Part shown: piece after piece, positions 11,114 to 24,130 of the stretch | Numbering within the stretch: position 1 is the stretch's first letter | Layout: each line of letters begins with the position of its first letter | Assembly (NCBI RefSeq): GCF_032362555.1 | Contig: NC_083507.1 | Location: 4,839,001 to 4,903,000, forward strand | Length of the DNA: 64,000 bases | Direction: 5' to 3' | Source: Amyelois transitella | Lineage: Eukaryota; Arthropoda; Insecta; Lepidoptera; Pyralidae | The notes under the pieces: model-generated | Seen by the model: only the letters and a program-made list of their open reading frames with translations | Databases searched by the model: none | What the model was told of the DNA's origin: nothing | Translations under genes and position numbers: made by a program

Positions 11114-14100
11114 CGAAGATGCAAAGTTGTTAAAATCTTTGGAAACGTACCAAGAGCAAATGTTTGAAAATATATCTTGATCCGATAAGAAAAGGATTCG
11201 CCGGGATGATGTATAGTGTAGAAAATTGAACAATAAAGCCATCCTTATGTACAGGATGCAAATTGCCTCATATTGAATTTTATAAATATTAGAATTGAAC
11301 ATATCATTTTGAATAGAAGAAGATACGCTAGATGTAGCAACAGAGAATTGAATTTCTATCAAGTAAATGATTCTTGAGATAAAACAAACAAAATGTGACG
11401 AATTAAGAATAGTGGTCACATTCACATTTAGTGACCATTTCTTTCCCAGGAAAGGTAAATTATTTTTATAACAATATTCTTACCAAAATGTTCTTACTAA
11501 AAATGTGGCCTTATCAACTTTTAAAGTGTCGTCGTACAATATTTGTAGGAACTTATCGGCCTAGGATTCACAATTATTTAATCTACAAATCCCTTCACAT
11601 CGGAACTGCCATGATAATGTGAGTTTATGAGCAATAACAGATTAAAATTGAAATATAGTCTAAATTACATACAAACATTACTATTTACAGTTTGATTTCA
11701 AGTTTTTGGATTCATCGTCTGTGAACATGGTAATAGAAAAGCAATAAAAACTTTCCATTGCAATGGCTTCCATTAAAATGATTCTTTAAAAATAAAATCT
11801 GTATCTTTATAATGTTATCTTAAATACTCCATATTCCATATCACCATCCCTAGTTCCTAGATACTGGTACCTCGTACATACATTACAGGACCAAAGATTA
11901 ATCCCATATTATAAGTATTTCTATAACAAAACGTCAAAAGCAAAAACTAGTCGATCATAACGAACATCTACTAAATCCAAAATAATATTTTTATGAAGCA
12001 AAATAGCAATGCAATAAAAAAAATTCAATGAATAGCCACAAAATACCTAAGCTCTTATTGTAGACGTTGAGCTATTGGTGTAAGTAAATGAATGTATGTG
12101 AATTACGTCCTTGTTGCCGACGTTGCCGTTAGTCCGATAAAATGTTGTATATATGTCGGCTGACCTAGATGATTATTGCAGAACCCTTCATATCAAGAAA
12201 AGTATAGAAAATTTCAAACGTTCCATGTAAGTATGTAATCTAATTAATTTATCTGTAAAAATAAACAACAGACAGCAAAGAAATATAAAGCTCTGGAATT
12301 GATTATGAAAATAATAAAAGTAGTTGACTTATGTAGATGCCATCTACTATTTACTGTGTTTTACTTTCGTTTGTATGAAAAATCTGTTACTGATGTATAT
12401 TGGTTTGGTTTGTTTCCTAATAACATTACCTACTGTTTTACAGTTATTGAATTCTTGTAGTATAATTATATTTTAGTATTTATTGATGCTAGGAAATGCA
12501 AATAAGATTATATCACGTTTACGTTCGCCAATTTTAAACCTGGGGGACTGGAGCTTTTGTCCATAAATAGCAAAAAATATTAAAATAAAGTGATATACTC
12601 GTATAAGTAATCTCTAATTGATAAGTGAACATTCAACTCAATATCGCACTCGAGTTGTGCCATTTTGATAGGGCAGTGATGCGTTTATTTATGCCCGCCA
12701 CCGTGAACTCTGTTTACCCTATAAGGAATAAAGACGTGATACGTGTGTGTGTATGTATATTAGAATTATACTTGAATAAAGCTATCTATTTCCAACTATT
12801 TCTTTTTCTATCTTTTTGCTTATACACATATTTTAATGAAAGATTATATTAAGTTAATTTAAGTCTTCTTATTGTGATTTGTTTCCATAATTTTTTAGGA
12901 ATTTAAAAAAGTTGTGTCTTGTGATTTCCGAAAAGTATGTTTGGTCCTATAATGTAAAATGTTAAAGTTAGCCGTTAACTATTTGCAAGATGAAGTCAAA
13001 ATCAATCCAATAATTTTGCTATTATTTGTATCAAATGTTTAAGTTATATTGTAAATTATGTTTTCAAACTGTTGATAATCAATATTTAAATTGTTTTCAT
13101 TTGGTGAATTTTCATTTCACCTTGTAAGTAGTGCACATCATACGTTGGCCTAACTGATGATGTTAAATAATAGGTATTATTCATTAAGAATATAATGAGT
13201 GTTAAACTTACCACGTTCGATTTTAGTATAATTTCAAATAGTAATTAAGTATTTTTTAAGCATTCTGTTAGGTTTTTTACGTTAAGCACCAATATATTAA
13301 GAAAAGAAAATATAGATTTTTTTTGATTTGTACAATGCTAATCTGTTGTATAACAACTTTAAACCAACTTTTAAAAAACTTATTACATGAAATTTTTCAA
13401 AAAAATTGACAGTCCATAACACATTTTTAATAAAACAAAACTAGGAATCTTAAAATGTTAAGTATCATAAAATATTTACGTTGATACTATGTTGAAACAA
13501 CAAGTTATAAAATTAAAATCAGCTTTGAAAAATAGTCATTAGTTTAAGTTAGTGGGGTTTGATATAAAAAAAATGTGCAAAATGGGATTTTTTGAATTCA
13601 ATTTAATAGGAAAAAACCTATTTTAATAAATCAATATATTGGAAGTTTGTTCTGTTCTTTAATACCAAAAGTAGGTAACAGGCGCAGGCACTGTTTTGAA
13701 AATTGTAGTTGTTTTTATATTTTCCATTATCCAAGATATCACACAATATTTTGATTTAGTATTTTAGTCTGGTAAGTTATAGCTATATTGGGTTTTGGTA
13801 ACGGTTTATGCATGTGGTGAGTTTTCACTCTTTAGCAATTATGTATAATTGCAATTTATTCTAAAGTCTCTCAATGTGATCATTTACGAAAATGTATTTA
13901 TGTATTAAGAATGTAATTTTTATATAAACGATTTAATACAATCTACAGGCATACTTGTACTCTTTAAAAAATTGAAATAAAAGAAATAAAATTTATCTAA
14001 GTTTGATTTGCGTTAATCGCTCACCTGTCCAGCATTAATTCTATACTACCTTGATAAGACTAGTAAAATACCTACCTTAAAAAAATGTTACCAAAGTAAC

Positions 14101-14121
14101 AAAGATAAGTAAATTTAATGC
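11114..14121. other. Intergenic, AT-rich; GT49 3' UTR at the left, one SINE fragment
   Basis: The left part should hold the GT49 3' UTR, with candidate AATAAA signals at 11232 and 11743. A 3' fragment of the SINE-like family lies at about 12690-12760 ('ctctgtttaccc', 'aaagacgtga', then a GTGTGTGTATG run). The rest is AT-rich with no recognisable exon. Confidence 0.45.
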
Positions 14122-14658
14122 CTATAAACTTATCATCAAAACATAGACTATCAATGATAGCGATATTCGCCAATTTGTGGCATTAGAACGTCTGTAATCA
14201 GGGCTTGGAGTAGGCGGATAGTGATATAGATTATCCGGAGGTTTAGTCCAGTTTCCAAACTTGTGGTAGTCATGGAAGGCTTGGTCGCGGTTGCGGCTAG
14301 GATCTCGTTGTGGTTGAACCTCTACACTGGGTTGCTCTGCCTCAGGTTTGGACTCCTCTGATTTTTGCTCTTCACCACTTCCCTTTTCCTCATCTTTTGA
14401 ATCTCCATTTGAAAATAGATAAGTATCACTAAACGAAAAAACTTTAGTAAACTCATTTATTTCATGGTGAAAAGCAGAAGGCTTCCCCGAGTTATAATTT
14501 AATGAATGGCACAATGGTTTTCCGTATACAGGTAATAAGTTGATTCGGTTATAAATATTAGTAACACGTCGCACTAAGTAGTATCGTAATAATGTTGCGT
14601 TAAATTGCAAAGTAATAAGAGCAAAAATTAAGAGTAGGTACGAAAGCTTTCTCCTCAT
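14122..14658 (-). CDS. Small secreted or surface-anchored acidic protein, copy A (unrecognised)
   Basis: I do not recognise this gene. The start at 14658 is chosen because it gives a typical signal peptide (MRRKLSYLLLIFALITL); the frame stays open 31 codons further up to an ATG at 14751. The single-exon product is 178 residues. After the signal comes a basic/aromatic stretch, then SNGD followed by a Glu/Lys/Ser-rich acidic segment, then a Pro/Tyr-rich segment ending PPTPSPDYRRS. The tail is 17 mostly hydrophobic residues with no charged end, as in a GPI-attachment signal or tail anchor. N-glycosylation sequons are visible (NWT, NAT). The downstream neighbour at 15181-15702, on the same strand, has the same layout. 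A LINE fragment lies between the two. Secretion and anchoring are inference from composition only. Confidence 0.6.
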   Translation of the reverse strand: MRRKLSYLLLIFALITLQFNATLLRYYLVRRVTNIYNRINLLPVYGKPLCHSLNYNSGKPSAFHHEINEFTKVFSFSDTYLFSNGDSKDEEKGSGEEQKSEESKPEAEQPSVEVQPQRDPSRNRDQAFHDYHKFGNWTKPPDNLYHYPPTPSPDYRRSNATNWRISLSLIVYVLMISL

Positions 14659-14939
14659 GACAATTATTCTCAAAATTTCTTTAGAATATTTCCTTTCATA
14701 ATTCAGAAATATAAGATATTTTGTCATCAAACTGAGCGTCACACAAGTCAATACAATATAGATGACAGGCGACTCCTTAGAGTATAGAAAATTAAAAATA
14801 ATATCATAGTTATGTAAAATGAGAATTTACGCATGTATGTCGTGTGAACCTTCCAAAACCTAACTTCTTAAATGGTCTGAAACCGTTGAGATAATGACAA
14901 GAGCCTATCGTGACTAAACAAAAAATAAAAAAGTTCCTC

Positions 14940-15058
14940 ATTAATACATACATTTCCCGGAGGGATAGGCAGAGACTACCTCTTTCCACTTGCCACGATC
15001 CCTGCATACTTCCTTCGCTTCATCCACATTCATAACTCTCTTCATGCAAGCTCGGCGG
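14940..15058 (-). mobile_element. RTE-like LINE, 3' end fragment
   Basis: On the minus strand this encodes [20 protein letters not shown] and continues through [15 protein letters not shown], then a short TATG-type tail ('atgtatgtatt'). It is nearly identical to the last part of the complete element at 29828-33134. It is a strongly 5'-truncated insertion between the two small paralogous genes. Confidence 0.85.
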
Positions 15059-15180
15059 TTCATTAATATTTGATTATAATATAAGATTTACCTTCAATAT
15101 TCCATAACTTATTTAAAAAGGAAATAGGTTAGTGTAAATAAAAAGATATCTTACTTTATCTAAAATCTGTATCATAATCT

Positions 15181-15702
15181 CTATAATAATAAAAACAATG
15201 CAAAAATACTTAGCACTAACAAAACGAAATACTTTTGAATTGTAGAACTCCTAGATCGTCTGTATCCAGGGACAGGTCCAGGCAGCTGATGGCTGTCGTG
15301 GGTGTCGTAATGAGGACTACTTGAATTTCTAACTATACGTTTTCGTCTTTTCTCTTCAAGCTCCGATCCGTCTATTTCTCCTTCTTGTTTCTCTTCAGAT
15401 GACCTATTCCCTTCAGGACTTTGTTCATTACTTGACTCATCGTTATCTCCATTTGAAAGCAACCTATTATTTTGAAAATTACGAAAATCTTGATCAAAAT
15501 GAGTATTTTGTGATATTATAAAAGCACCATCTATTGAAGATATTGGCCTATATACTGTAGACATTATTAACTCTCTTCCTCTTCGCGGCCAAAAATTCCT
15601 GTTGTACAATTTTATATTACGTTGTAGTAGAATTTGATGCAAAAATATAGCATTATAAAATAATATTAAGACGATAAATAAAGACTGATCATGGCTGGTC
15701 AT
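15181..15702 (-). CDS. Small secreted or surface-anchored acidic protein, copy B (unrecognised)
   Basis: I do not recognise this 173-residue single-exon product. It opens with a hydrophobic signal-like segment (SLFIVLILFYNAIFLH). A basic stretch follows, then LLSNGDNDE leading into a Ser/Glu-rich acidic region with sequons NRS and NSS, a dibasic RRKR furin-like site, and a Pro/His segment ending PGPVPGYRRSRSS. The tail is a strongly hydrophobic run (YFVLLVLSIFALFLLL) with nothing after it. Shared order with 14122-14658 (signal, SNGD, acidic middle, P-x-P-x-YRRS, hydrophobic end) suggests an old tandem duplication. The expected product is a GPI-anchored or tail-anchored extracellular protein, by inference. 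Coding status rests on length, layout and paralogy. Confidence 0.6.
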   Translation of the reverse strand: MTSHDQSLFIVLILFYNAIFLHQILLQRNIKLYNRNFWPRRGRELIMSTVYRPISSIDGAFIISQNTHFDQDFRNFQNNRLLSNGDNDESSNEQSPEGNRSSEEKQEGEIDGSELEEKRRKRIVRNSSSPHYDTHDSHQLPGPVPGYRRSRSSTIQKYFVLLVLSIFALFLLL

Positions 15703-16823
15703 AGTGAGCTTTCATTGTCACAAGTGAAAACAGATAAGACATTTATTTTTTTAATACGCTACACTCGACGCTACACTTTTATTTCGAAATAGTTCATCAA
15801 ACATGTAGGTTTCAAACTTTAATTTAAATAGGAATCGAAATAATTATTTATTTACAAAATTTAAATCTCTCATTAATTATAAAATTACTGCATTCTAAAC
15901 GCCACCATAGTCATTGTATTCAGAGCCATGCTAGTTTCAGTAGAGACCTCATCCCTTTCGCTAATCAAGTAAAGGACTTTTACAGAACTCAGCAATCGAA
16001 GGCATTAACACGTAACTACTAAACCTACCTCGAGACTAGACCCCTTCGGAGGTGGAACATTAAAGATTCCTAGAGCAATCGAAATTCTCCAAAAGTTAAG
16101 TTCTTCCAAATTACCGTAGATTGCATGGCGCGCAATCTCGAATACAAATGAGGAACGGGATAAGGAAGTTCATCTTCAGACGGGACGTGCTTCGAATGCT
16201 GGAATCTTTGGTTTCCCTGATGTTTTCTGAATTAATTACTAATCATACAGTCTTTATACGGTTGGAATTTTTATTTTAGACGATGGGCTAGTAACTTTCT
16301 GTCTTTTCAAAACTGCTGTCTTCCTCGTAAGGGATAAAGTCGTATGTATGTACCTATATAAATATTGATATTATTTTAATGCTATGATAGAAGTTCAGTA
16401 CAAATGATATCATCAGTTGATAATCTGGGTTTAGTTTCGCAGCATCCAAGATTATCATCAGTCTTCAAAAATAAAGTGTAGAGATAAATACCTACCATAT
16501 GCAAATATTATGGACATAGTAAAACCGATAGAAGCCCATCAAAATTTTGCGTATTTTTGAACCTCTTCCTTTAAAGTGCCTGTAGTCTTCCACTACTGGA
16601 TAAACTCAACTAAAAAATCTCGAATCTTTCGTTAGCCATACTACATGGTTACGCATCTACACGTGATACGTCTAATTCAAATGGTACATCCTGGTCGATC
16701 TCCAGACTACGAAATTAAAAGATTGTTCTTATGACACCTATGAAGGTGTGGCTAAGATGAGTCGGAGTTTCGCAAGTCGTTCTGACCCAAGGTCGCTTCT
16801 CCTCAACTCTTGCGCATCGCCAT
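15703..16823. other. Intergenic region upstream of the chitin-binding cluster
   Basis: No gene was seen. A short, internally deleted SINE-like copy lies at about 16262-16360 (+), with 'gacgatgggctagtaac', 'cttttcaaaactgctgtctt' and 'agtcgtatgtatgtacc'. Sequence closer to 16824 is the presumed promoter of the first chitin-binding gene. Confidence 0.4.
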
Positions 16824-16828
16824 TCAGT
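16824..16828 (+). promoter_or_regulatory. Candidate arthropod initiator (TCAGT)
   Basis: TCAGT lies so that its A (16826) is 43 bases before the start codon at 16869. The third gene of the cluster has the same element 42 bases before its ATG. No TATA box is visible 30 bases upstream. Confidence 0.35.
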
Positions 16829-16868
16829 GTATGTCCGAGTAAAGTGCGAACGTGTTGTCACAGTTAAA

Positions 16869-19800
16869 ATGAAGGCTTTTGTGGTTTTGGCGTGCGTCTG
16901 CGCCGTAGGTAAGTACCATGGATACGCGTATAATAGCAAAATCATAATAATAATTAGGTTCTTTACTATAACAATATGGGGTACAATTAATACATACATA
17001 GTTTTCGTAACAAAACAGCACAATTTTTAACAGTTTTCCATACTGATTTAAAAATCTAATTAAGAGGACTCACACCTTTAAAATTAATAAGAACTAATGA
17101 AAACAAAAAAACATTAAATCCAACCACACAATTATTAGTAATGCTTCATGCGACCAAAGAGTTTAGTGGGTTTTTCCAATTAGATAATTTTATAAACCCT
17201 TCAAGAATCGTTGTGACAGAGCGCCAAACATTTTTTATATTTTATAGTTGAATGCAATGCAAATGCATGGAACTAAAACTCCTGCTTATTGTGCCCAAGT
17301 CAACATTTTCTAAGCAATATTGTCAAAAAATTAAAATGTATCCAATTTTAGAAAACGCTTACCTAGTACCTACTTACTGTACATGTACTTATACCAAAAT
17401 TTAAATAACACTTTTAATGTGTTCTTGTATAGATTCGGAGGAAGAAGGCATTTAATTACCTATAACAACAAATGACAGAGGCTTGGCCACTCCATAATTG
17501 GGTAATTAGCTGTGAAATAATAGACACGAATGTTAATTTTCACGCGGTCATGGGAGAAAAATAATGATAGTATAGAGATAACATCTTAATTAAATTTCAA
17601 ATTAGTTAAATAAGTTATTTTTATGCATTAAAATAGAAACCTGACCCAGTCGTCAAAATAATATAGTTTTAGAGTTACGTTAGTAAAGGCCAGAAATAAC
17701 AACAAATTGAGCAACTAGAAACACAAAATCGAAGCTGATATAGTAGAAGTAGTAGGTAGAATTACGGATTTTTGTTATTGGAATTATTATCAGTTTTATC
17801 TTACCAAGAATTTATTACTTTTATACACCAATCAATTTCAATATAAAATGCATATCATACAAGAATCTGTACACTCGAACAATATGAATAACAGATGTTT
17901 AAAAATATCAAAATGTTTTGTCTAGGTATTGTTTTTATGAATCTACGAAAGAATATCCCTCCTCATTTTTTCAATTGGTTGAAATGAATAAATTATTTTT
18001 TCTATTATCGCTTGCTGTGCATGCCGTGCGGTGGCCGGCACCAATAGAAAAATGAAAAGGACCATTCCATCTCTTTACCATGGATGTCGTAAAAGGCGAA
18101 TGAGGGATAGGCTTATAAGCTTGGGATTCCGTTTTTAGGCGATGGGCTAGCAACCTGTCACTTGTTGAATCTCAACTCTACCAATAAGCAAAACATCTAA
18201 ACGTGGCCTTTCTGTCTTTTGAAGACTTTTGGCTCTCCCCTGCAAGGGATAAAGACGTGACTATGTGTATGTATGATATGTTAAAATAAAGAACTTGGAT
18301 TAACTTTTCTTCTATAACGTTTTTGTTTTGTAGCCGCAGCTTCGGTTGGATCGAAAACAATGGCACTATTTAACCTTAATTAGTGTCTAATGATGTAATT
18401 AATAAAGATGTTCGTAATTTGTATTATTTCATAGGCAGAATATATTATCTGCTTCAAACTTGTTCTATTGTTACATAAGTTACGAATGTGTAAGACACGC
18501 TAAATGAGTTGGGTTTACGGTAATACAAAAAGACTTAATTTGTAGTTTCCTTTTTGGGATAAATAAATAATAAATAAAATAAATACATTTTTAATACTGG
18601 AAATTATATTTTATAATAAATATTTATAAAGATAATCATCAAAGACAATCAGAGAAAGTTCGTTTCTCACCCTGACCGAAATTCGAACTCAGGGGCTCTG
18701 GAGTCACAGACAAGCGTACTACCGCTGCGCCACAGAGGCCGTTCTGTAAAAACTAATAGAAAGATTCAAATAATTAAAGTGTCCTGGTCCTTAAGCTTTT
18801 GTGGCGGGTGCAACTGTAAACACGCAAAGTTAAAAGAGTGAGATGTAAGTTCTTATAGTATTAATTACCTGTCTGGATTTCAATTATTATTTTTTACAGT
18901 AAACGCGCAGTTTGGAAATTCGCAATACCAATCATCATTCGGTCAAAATACTCGCGGACAGAACACTTTCCAGTCAACGGCTAGACTTCAGAGTCAAAAT
19001 GCTTTTGGAAACCAAAATCAGAGGAACCAGTATCAGCAGAATCAATATCAACAAAATCAGTATCAACAAAGCCAGTACCAACAGCCTTCTGCGCCAAGGT
19101 CGCAAAACCTCGGATCCTGCAGAGACAACGAAAGAAACCCAGTTTCTGGCAGCTGCGATCGTTACGTCGAATGTGTTGTAAGTAGAACACGCCTACAGCT
19201 TCGGTCACGTAAAAAAAATACCGCTTATTTCCGTTCCCGTGGGAATTTCTAGAAAATCTGTCTCCGTAGGGGACTAAAGTTCCTAAAAAATATACATGCC
19301 AGATTTAAGCTTCCTAGGCCAAGTAGTTACAGCTGTATGGTGTCATCAGTCAGTTGCTAGAGATTGATTTTGTTTCATTTATAATTAAATGAAAATACAT
19401 ACTCATATACAACCAGAAAAGAATACGACATTAAAATACTAAACGACCTACATCTGTATACCTACAACGTGTAATATTCGCAAAGCTTTACCTCATTTGT
19501 ATGTAAGATGTGTTGATGAACAAACTAGCACTCATGTAGATAAAACAAAAAGAATATTTGGACCGTAAAATATTCGCAACCGGATTCTAATGTTTGAAAT
19601 GACCTGAACAAATTATTTCTGTATTCTGATGTCTACGAATGCAAAGGTTAAGGAAACTAAAAATTAAAAGCGATATAGATTTCTATATCTAAGTTTAGTT
19701 TCTAACTACGGTCAACGTAGTAAGAAGAAATCTATATTTTTTTTATTATTTCAATATTTAATTGACTGCAGTTTAACTGATGTATAAACTGTATTTCCGT

Positions 19801-22800
19801 GAAGTTTCCAAGTTCAATACTCAAATATTATCACATTTTTCATATTAGTGAAATAAGATTGTTGGTATAAACAAATGATTTGTATAATACTGATTCTTGA
19901 AGGTAATACTTACAAAAAAGAACATGACAGTGGTGCCTACAGCGACAACCTAGACTTCGAGCTGATGATGCATCTATGAGAACAAAGACGAGTTCTTTAA
20001 AACATTTTTACTTTAAAAACTCTTGAAAGTCAAATTGTCTAAGAACTTTGTTTTTTTTTCTAATCCAGTCTGCTTTAAAATGAGTAAAGTAAATTATAAT
20101 TTAAAATTTACGTTTAGAATGGAACAGCAGAAGAAAAGACTTGTCCAGACGGTCTTCTGTTCAACCCCAGTGCGAACGGCTATCCTTGCCAGTACCCCAA
20201 CGAGGTGACCTGTCTTGAGCGTTCTTCCTTACGTGAGTAAAATATTAATACATAGAATTAAAATAAAAATATAAGTACCAGATACTTACATGCCTACACG
20301 GGATTGCCTAACGATAAGCTTCTGGTCACAGTTGACTAAAACTGTGCAATTAGATGTTATTTTTCTCTAATGTATCTTTGTTACAACAGGCATGTTTAAT
20401 GTCTTCAATTGAGCACAGTAAAGTTACTTTCTTGTAAATTTTCTTCTCAAAAATCTGAATAATTTTAAGACTAATTTGAACTATTTTAAGTTTTATGTTT
20501 ATTTCTCATATTACACAAAATTACTTCTGTTACACCTAAACCACCTACCGCATAATGAAGCTTGCTTGACCATGTTTTTCATGAGCGTTATTTACGTTCA
20601 TTCTGCCTTTCACGCGGAATTTTTCACACTGAGAACAAACTGATATTATCATAATTCAAATACACTGGCAGCCATGTAGCCTTCCACACATATTAACATT
20701 TTCCACAGTTTATCTAGACACATCATCGTTGTGCCAACGTCTTGGGCGCTTCACGCAACTTAAAAGGTCACCTTTGTATACTTTACGTCTTAAGATTGAT
20801 TGCATATACGTTTCTTGTTCTTTTAATTCCACATTGCTTGCCGTTTGGTTGAAAAAAAAAACAGATAGATTCATTGAAGTTTATTGGTATTTATTGAGAA
20901 TAAACGACAGTATTACCAAACTTAAGGAAAAATATTGCATTAATTTAAACAAAAGATATCAACGCGTTTAATGGATTAATAAAAAAAATTACTGACACAT
21001 ACGGACATTACATGAGATAACCAATGTACAACAGAAACAATGAAATAGTTTTTTTTTTTTCGGAAAAAAATATTGAGCCCTGTTTCAAGATAAAGCTCTA
21101 AATGCAAAATTATCACATTGCGGTTTGTATATTTTTTAATTGCATTAATTTAAAAAGCAATCATTCTATTCTATTCGCTCTTACTCATTCCACGCGTTGG
21201 TATCTTTGGTTCTTTCTGTATTTTTCTTATGCCCATAATTTTAGTTCCTAATTTTATTTTTGGTTGTTGACTTTACAGCTCAATGTCTACTTACAAAGAA
21301 TATGACAAGCTGTAAAAGTTGCGACATCGTTATAACGGTCTGGGGCACTAGTTGTTTTGTACTTAATGGACGCAGACCTCCACGTTTAAGTAACTTTAAC
21401 TCTTTCAGAGCCTGCCCAACCGACCGCCGACTGCCCCCACCAATTCGGTTTCTTCAAGCTGGGTGACGCTCGCAACTGCAGCGGTTTCAGGAACTGCGTG
21501 AATGGAGTTGGTTTCGACTTCACTTGTCCTGAGGGCCTGGCCTTCAGCTCTGAGACATACCGCTGCGAGTGGCCAGACCAGGTCGCCGACTGTGACGCTG
21601 AAGGTAAGCAGAGATCTTTATACACCTGACCAACTGAAAATAATCAGATAAGTATGTACCTAGTTAGTGCACTTTTCAGACATTTCCATCCTTCATTTAA
21701 GTTCATTTCATTCATTCATTAACCTTCAACTCTTTTAACTCAAACTCCACTAAGCCTACCCAATTCAAATATCTATGAGTCAAACAGCATTTTTGAAATA
21801 AAATCATTTTAAGCCAAAACATTAATCAATACATTAGGCCAAAAATTGTAAAATAATTGATCGCTTTTTGTAAAGGCACACATTTGATTTGTACTCCATA
21901 ACTTCTTACACCAAATACGGCTATTTAGTTTCTCTGGTAAATCTTTGTTGCAAACCTCCTTACGCAGTACAGACAATAATATTAAATTACCATTAACATA
22001 CTTTATATGTGACCTCACCTTTTGTAAGTAATACCAGAGGTTAGATCTATAATAAGATGTTTTTATTCGCTTAGCTGACTGACGACATATATCAGATCTT
22101 ATGAATACTTCAGTCCTTTTGATACGGTCCGAAAACTCAAAATAGGTAAAAGTCTTTTGCGAAAAACGAAGTAAAATTTATGTAGGTATTCATTCTACAT
22201 TTTTGTTTTGTTTTAAACTTATTAATGTTTGATTTAATTGTTCAAGACTAATTATTTTCTCAACTTTTCAGCTTTTCTTGGTTTCCGGTGTCCAGAAGTA
22301 CCAGTATCTAGAGAGCTTGGGCCGCCTGTGGGATACAGATTTTATAGGTAAGTTATATACAGTGTCATTATCATATGCATGCATTAGCATATAGTATATT
22401 ATTAAACTTATCTATGTATCACTGTATCTACGATAAGGAAAATCATTTTGGTATATTTTCATCATTTTTAAATTTAGAAACACATTTATCATAGGTAGTT
22501 TTAGATAAATTGATAAATTGTTATCAAGGTTCAGTTACTAGGGAATTAATTGGAAAATCAATATTTCAAAAAACTTGTTTGATCAACGCTAGTAACTTTT
22601 CGTTGAAAAAAAAATACGTTACTTCTTCATATTTTCTGGTAGTTTAAGTTAAAATTTATATTTACCACTTTAGCCAACCGCAAGTTTCAGTTTTGTTTTG
22701 AAACTTTGTCGATTGTCTTACTTAATAGATGTTATTTTCTTAAATATTTTACGAACACGGTCATCACATACATATAGTTTGCGTAAACGTTAGTGCACGC

Positions 22801-23966
22801 AACAAATTGCCTCACCTAAGGTATACGTCTTATTGTTTTCCGCATATTGGAATCTGTGTATATTGTGTACAGTTGAAATTACAGTCATAAATCTAAGTCA
22901 TTATTAATTATCTTGGCTTAATAAATAATAAAAAAAGACCGTCTCTTTAACCTTCAATCGAACACTCAATTTAAAAAAACAGACAAAGTGTTACATTACG
23001 AAAACCAAAATAGGTGCTCATTTTATTTGATTAGAACAAATAAAAGTAACGCTTGTTTTCAATCGGTCAGATATTTATGGATTGAAATGTTAACTGGTTA
23101 CCTAATGAACCGGTCGGTCATTGCAGGTCTTTAATGTCAGGAGATGAGCAAAGTTGACCTTGTGTTATATAACCTCGCATTAGAAATGCCAACCCGAGTA
23201 CATCACTTGACCTTCTTTATATTTATTTTTATTAAATTAATATCGAAATGTTGCTCTTAAGTAGATATTGAAAGATAAAGTTGTGTCAGAATCGTACGTT
23301 AAATATAACTACCTACTTCTTTTACCCGCAGATTAGCTTATGTAAGTTTTGCCTTTCTAGTTCATCGTTCTCCTGATGTTAGATCCGCTGTCGTCTTCAT
23401 CTCTCTTGAGAGGAGCTTCTTTGCAGGGGAATCATATATTGGATTATTTATATACTTACTTCCTATCACCGCTTGTCTACCTGGTAAACGGGATAAAAAA
23501 TAACTACTTATATTTTTAGTCTGTCTCTATTATCTACTTTTTCTATTAATTTACTTCACTTCTTAATTAGAATTTCTGACAGAAAACTTCATTACATAAA
23601 CGTACCATGACATTGATTGTATTCATTGAACAACTAGTTACAATTAGCGGTGCCATCAATTCCTAATTAGATGAAGGCAATTACTCTTTCTTTTTTCCTT
23701 ATTAACGTAACTCTTATATTTTCAGATCTGACAGTAACTGTCAGAAATACTTCCTCTGCATCGAAGGTCGCCCTCGTGTTTTGTCATGCGGTGGGGACTC
23801 TGGCTTTGACGAGCTCACGTCCACCTGCGTGTCAGCAGACGAGGTCGGTGCCTGCCCTCCAGAGCTGAGAGAAGCCGCTGCTCGCTCGCGCCAGGAAGAG
23901 AAACAGCGGTTGGCTAAAGAAATAGATTTCTACTCAAAACCTTTGGAACATAAAAGAAGGTTTTAG
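16869..23966 (+). CDS. CPAP3-type chitin-binding protein, obstructor-E-like, with Gln-rich N-terminal linker
   Basis: Six coding exons: 16869-16908, 18900-19177, 20118-20232, 21409-21603, 22272-22347 and 23726-23966. They join in phase (1, 0, 1, 1, 2) into 314 residues. The signal peptide (MKAFVVLACVCAV) is split by the first intron. Residues 18-86 form a Gln/Asn/Tyr-rich linker with three QYQQN-type repeats. Three ChtBD2 (peritrophin-A, six-cysteine) domains follow: from C87 with DRYVEC and CPDGLLFNP; then CPHQFGFF to RCEWPDQVADC; then FRCPE to DEVGAC with YFLCIEGRPRVLSC. Spacing and the LGF-x-CP lead into domain 3 match Drosophila obstructor-E. Such proteins are secreted and organise chitin in cuticle. 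The C-terminal 40 residues are Arg/Glu-rich. The Gln-rich insert is unusual for CPAP3 proteins. Family and splice model are well supported; orthology is likely but not proven. Confidence 0.92.
18020..18280 (+). mobile_element. SINE-like repeat, near full length
   Basis: Located in intron 1 of the first chitin-binding gene. It shows the whole family order: 'ccggcacc' head, 'catggatgtcgtaaaaggcg', 'gcgatgggctagcaac', 'aaacgtggcc', 'ctgcaagggataaagacgtg' and the TATG tail. Confidence 0.8.
18578..18745 (-). mobile_element. tRNA-derived SINE
   Basis: On the minus strand the head reads 'cctctgtggcgcagcggtag' (box A region) and 'gagttcgaat' (box B region). It is followed by 'gagaaacgaactttctctga' and a TATTTATTATAAAA-type AT-rich body. 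The cloverleaf is too degenerate at its 3' half to be a working tRNA. The same SINE family is present at 396-640. Confidence 0.7.
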
Positions 23967-24130
23967 TTTTAGCGATTTACTTAAATATCATGACTTTATC
24001 TGCCAACATTGAGTTATTCTGTAAATTTGCTTTATTATATAATGTTTTCTTTCTTATAAATAGTTGCAATATTTTCTCATAGAACTTACTTTTTAGTTCT
24101 ATAAATAAGGACTATGGTAAATGCCACACA

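Noticed and set aside
16715-17030. Overlapping open frames on both strands around the first chitin-binding exon
   Set aside because: They overlap the promoter, the 40-base first exon and its intron; none has family similarity or matches the splice model.
18690-18745. tRNA gene on the minus strand
   Set aside because: Box A and box B words are present but the acceptor stem and T arm do not pair properly, and a SINE body follows directly.
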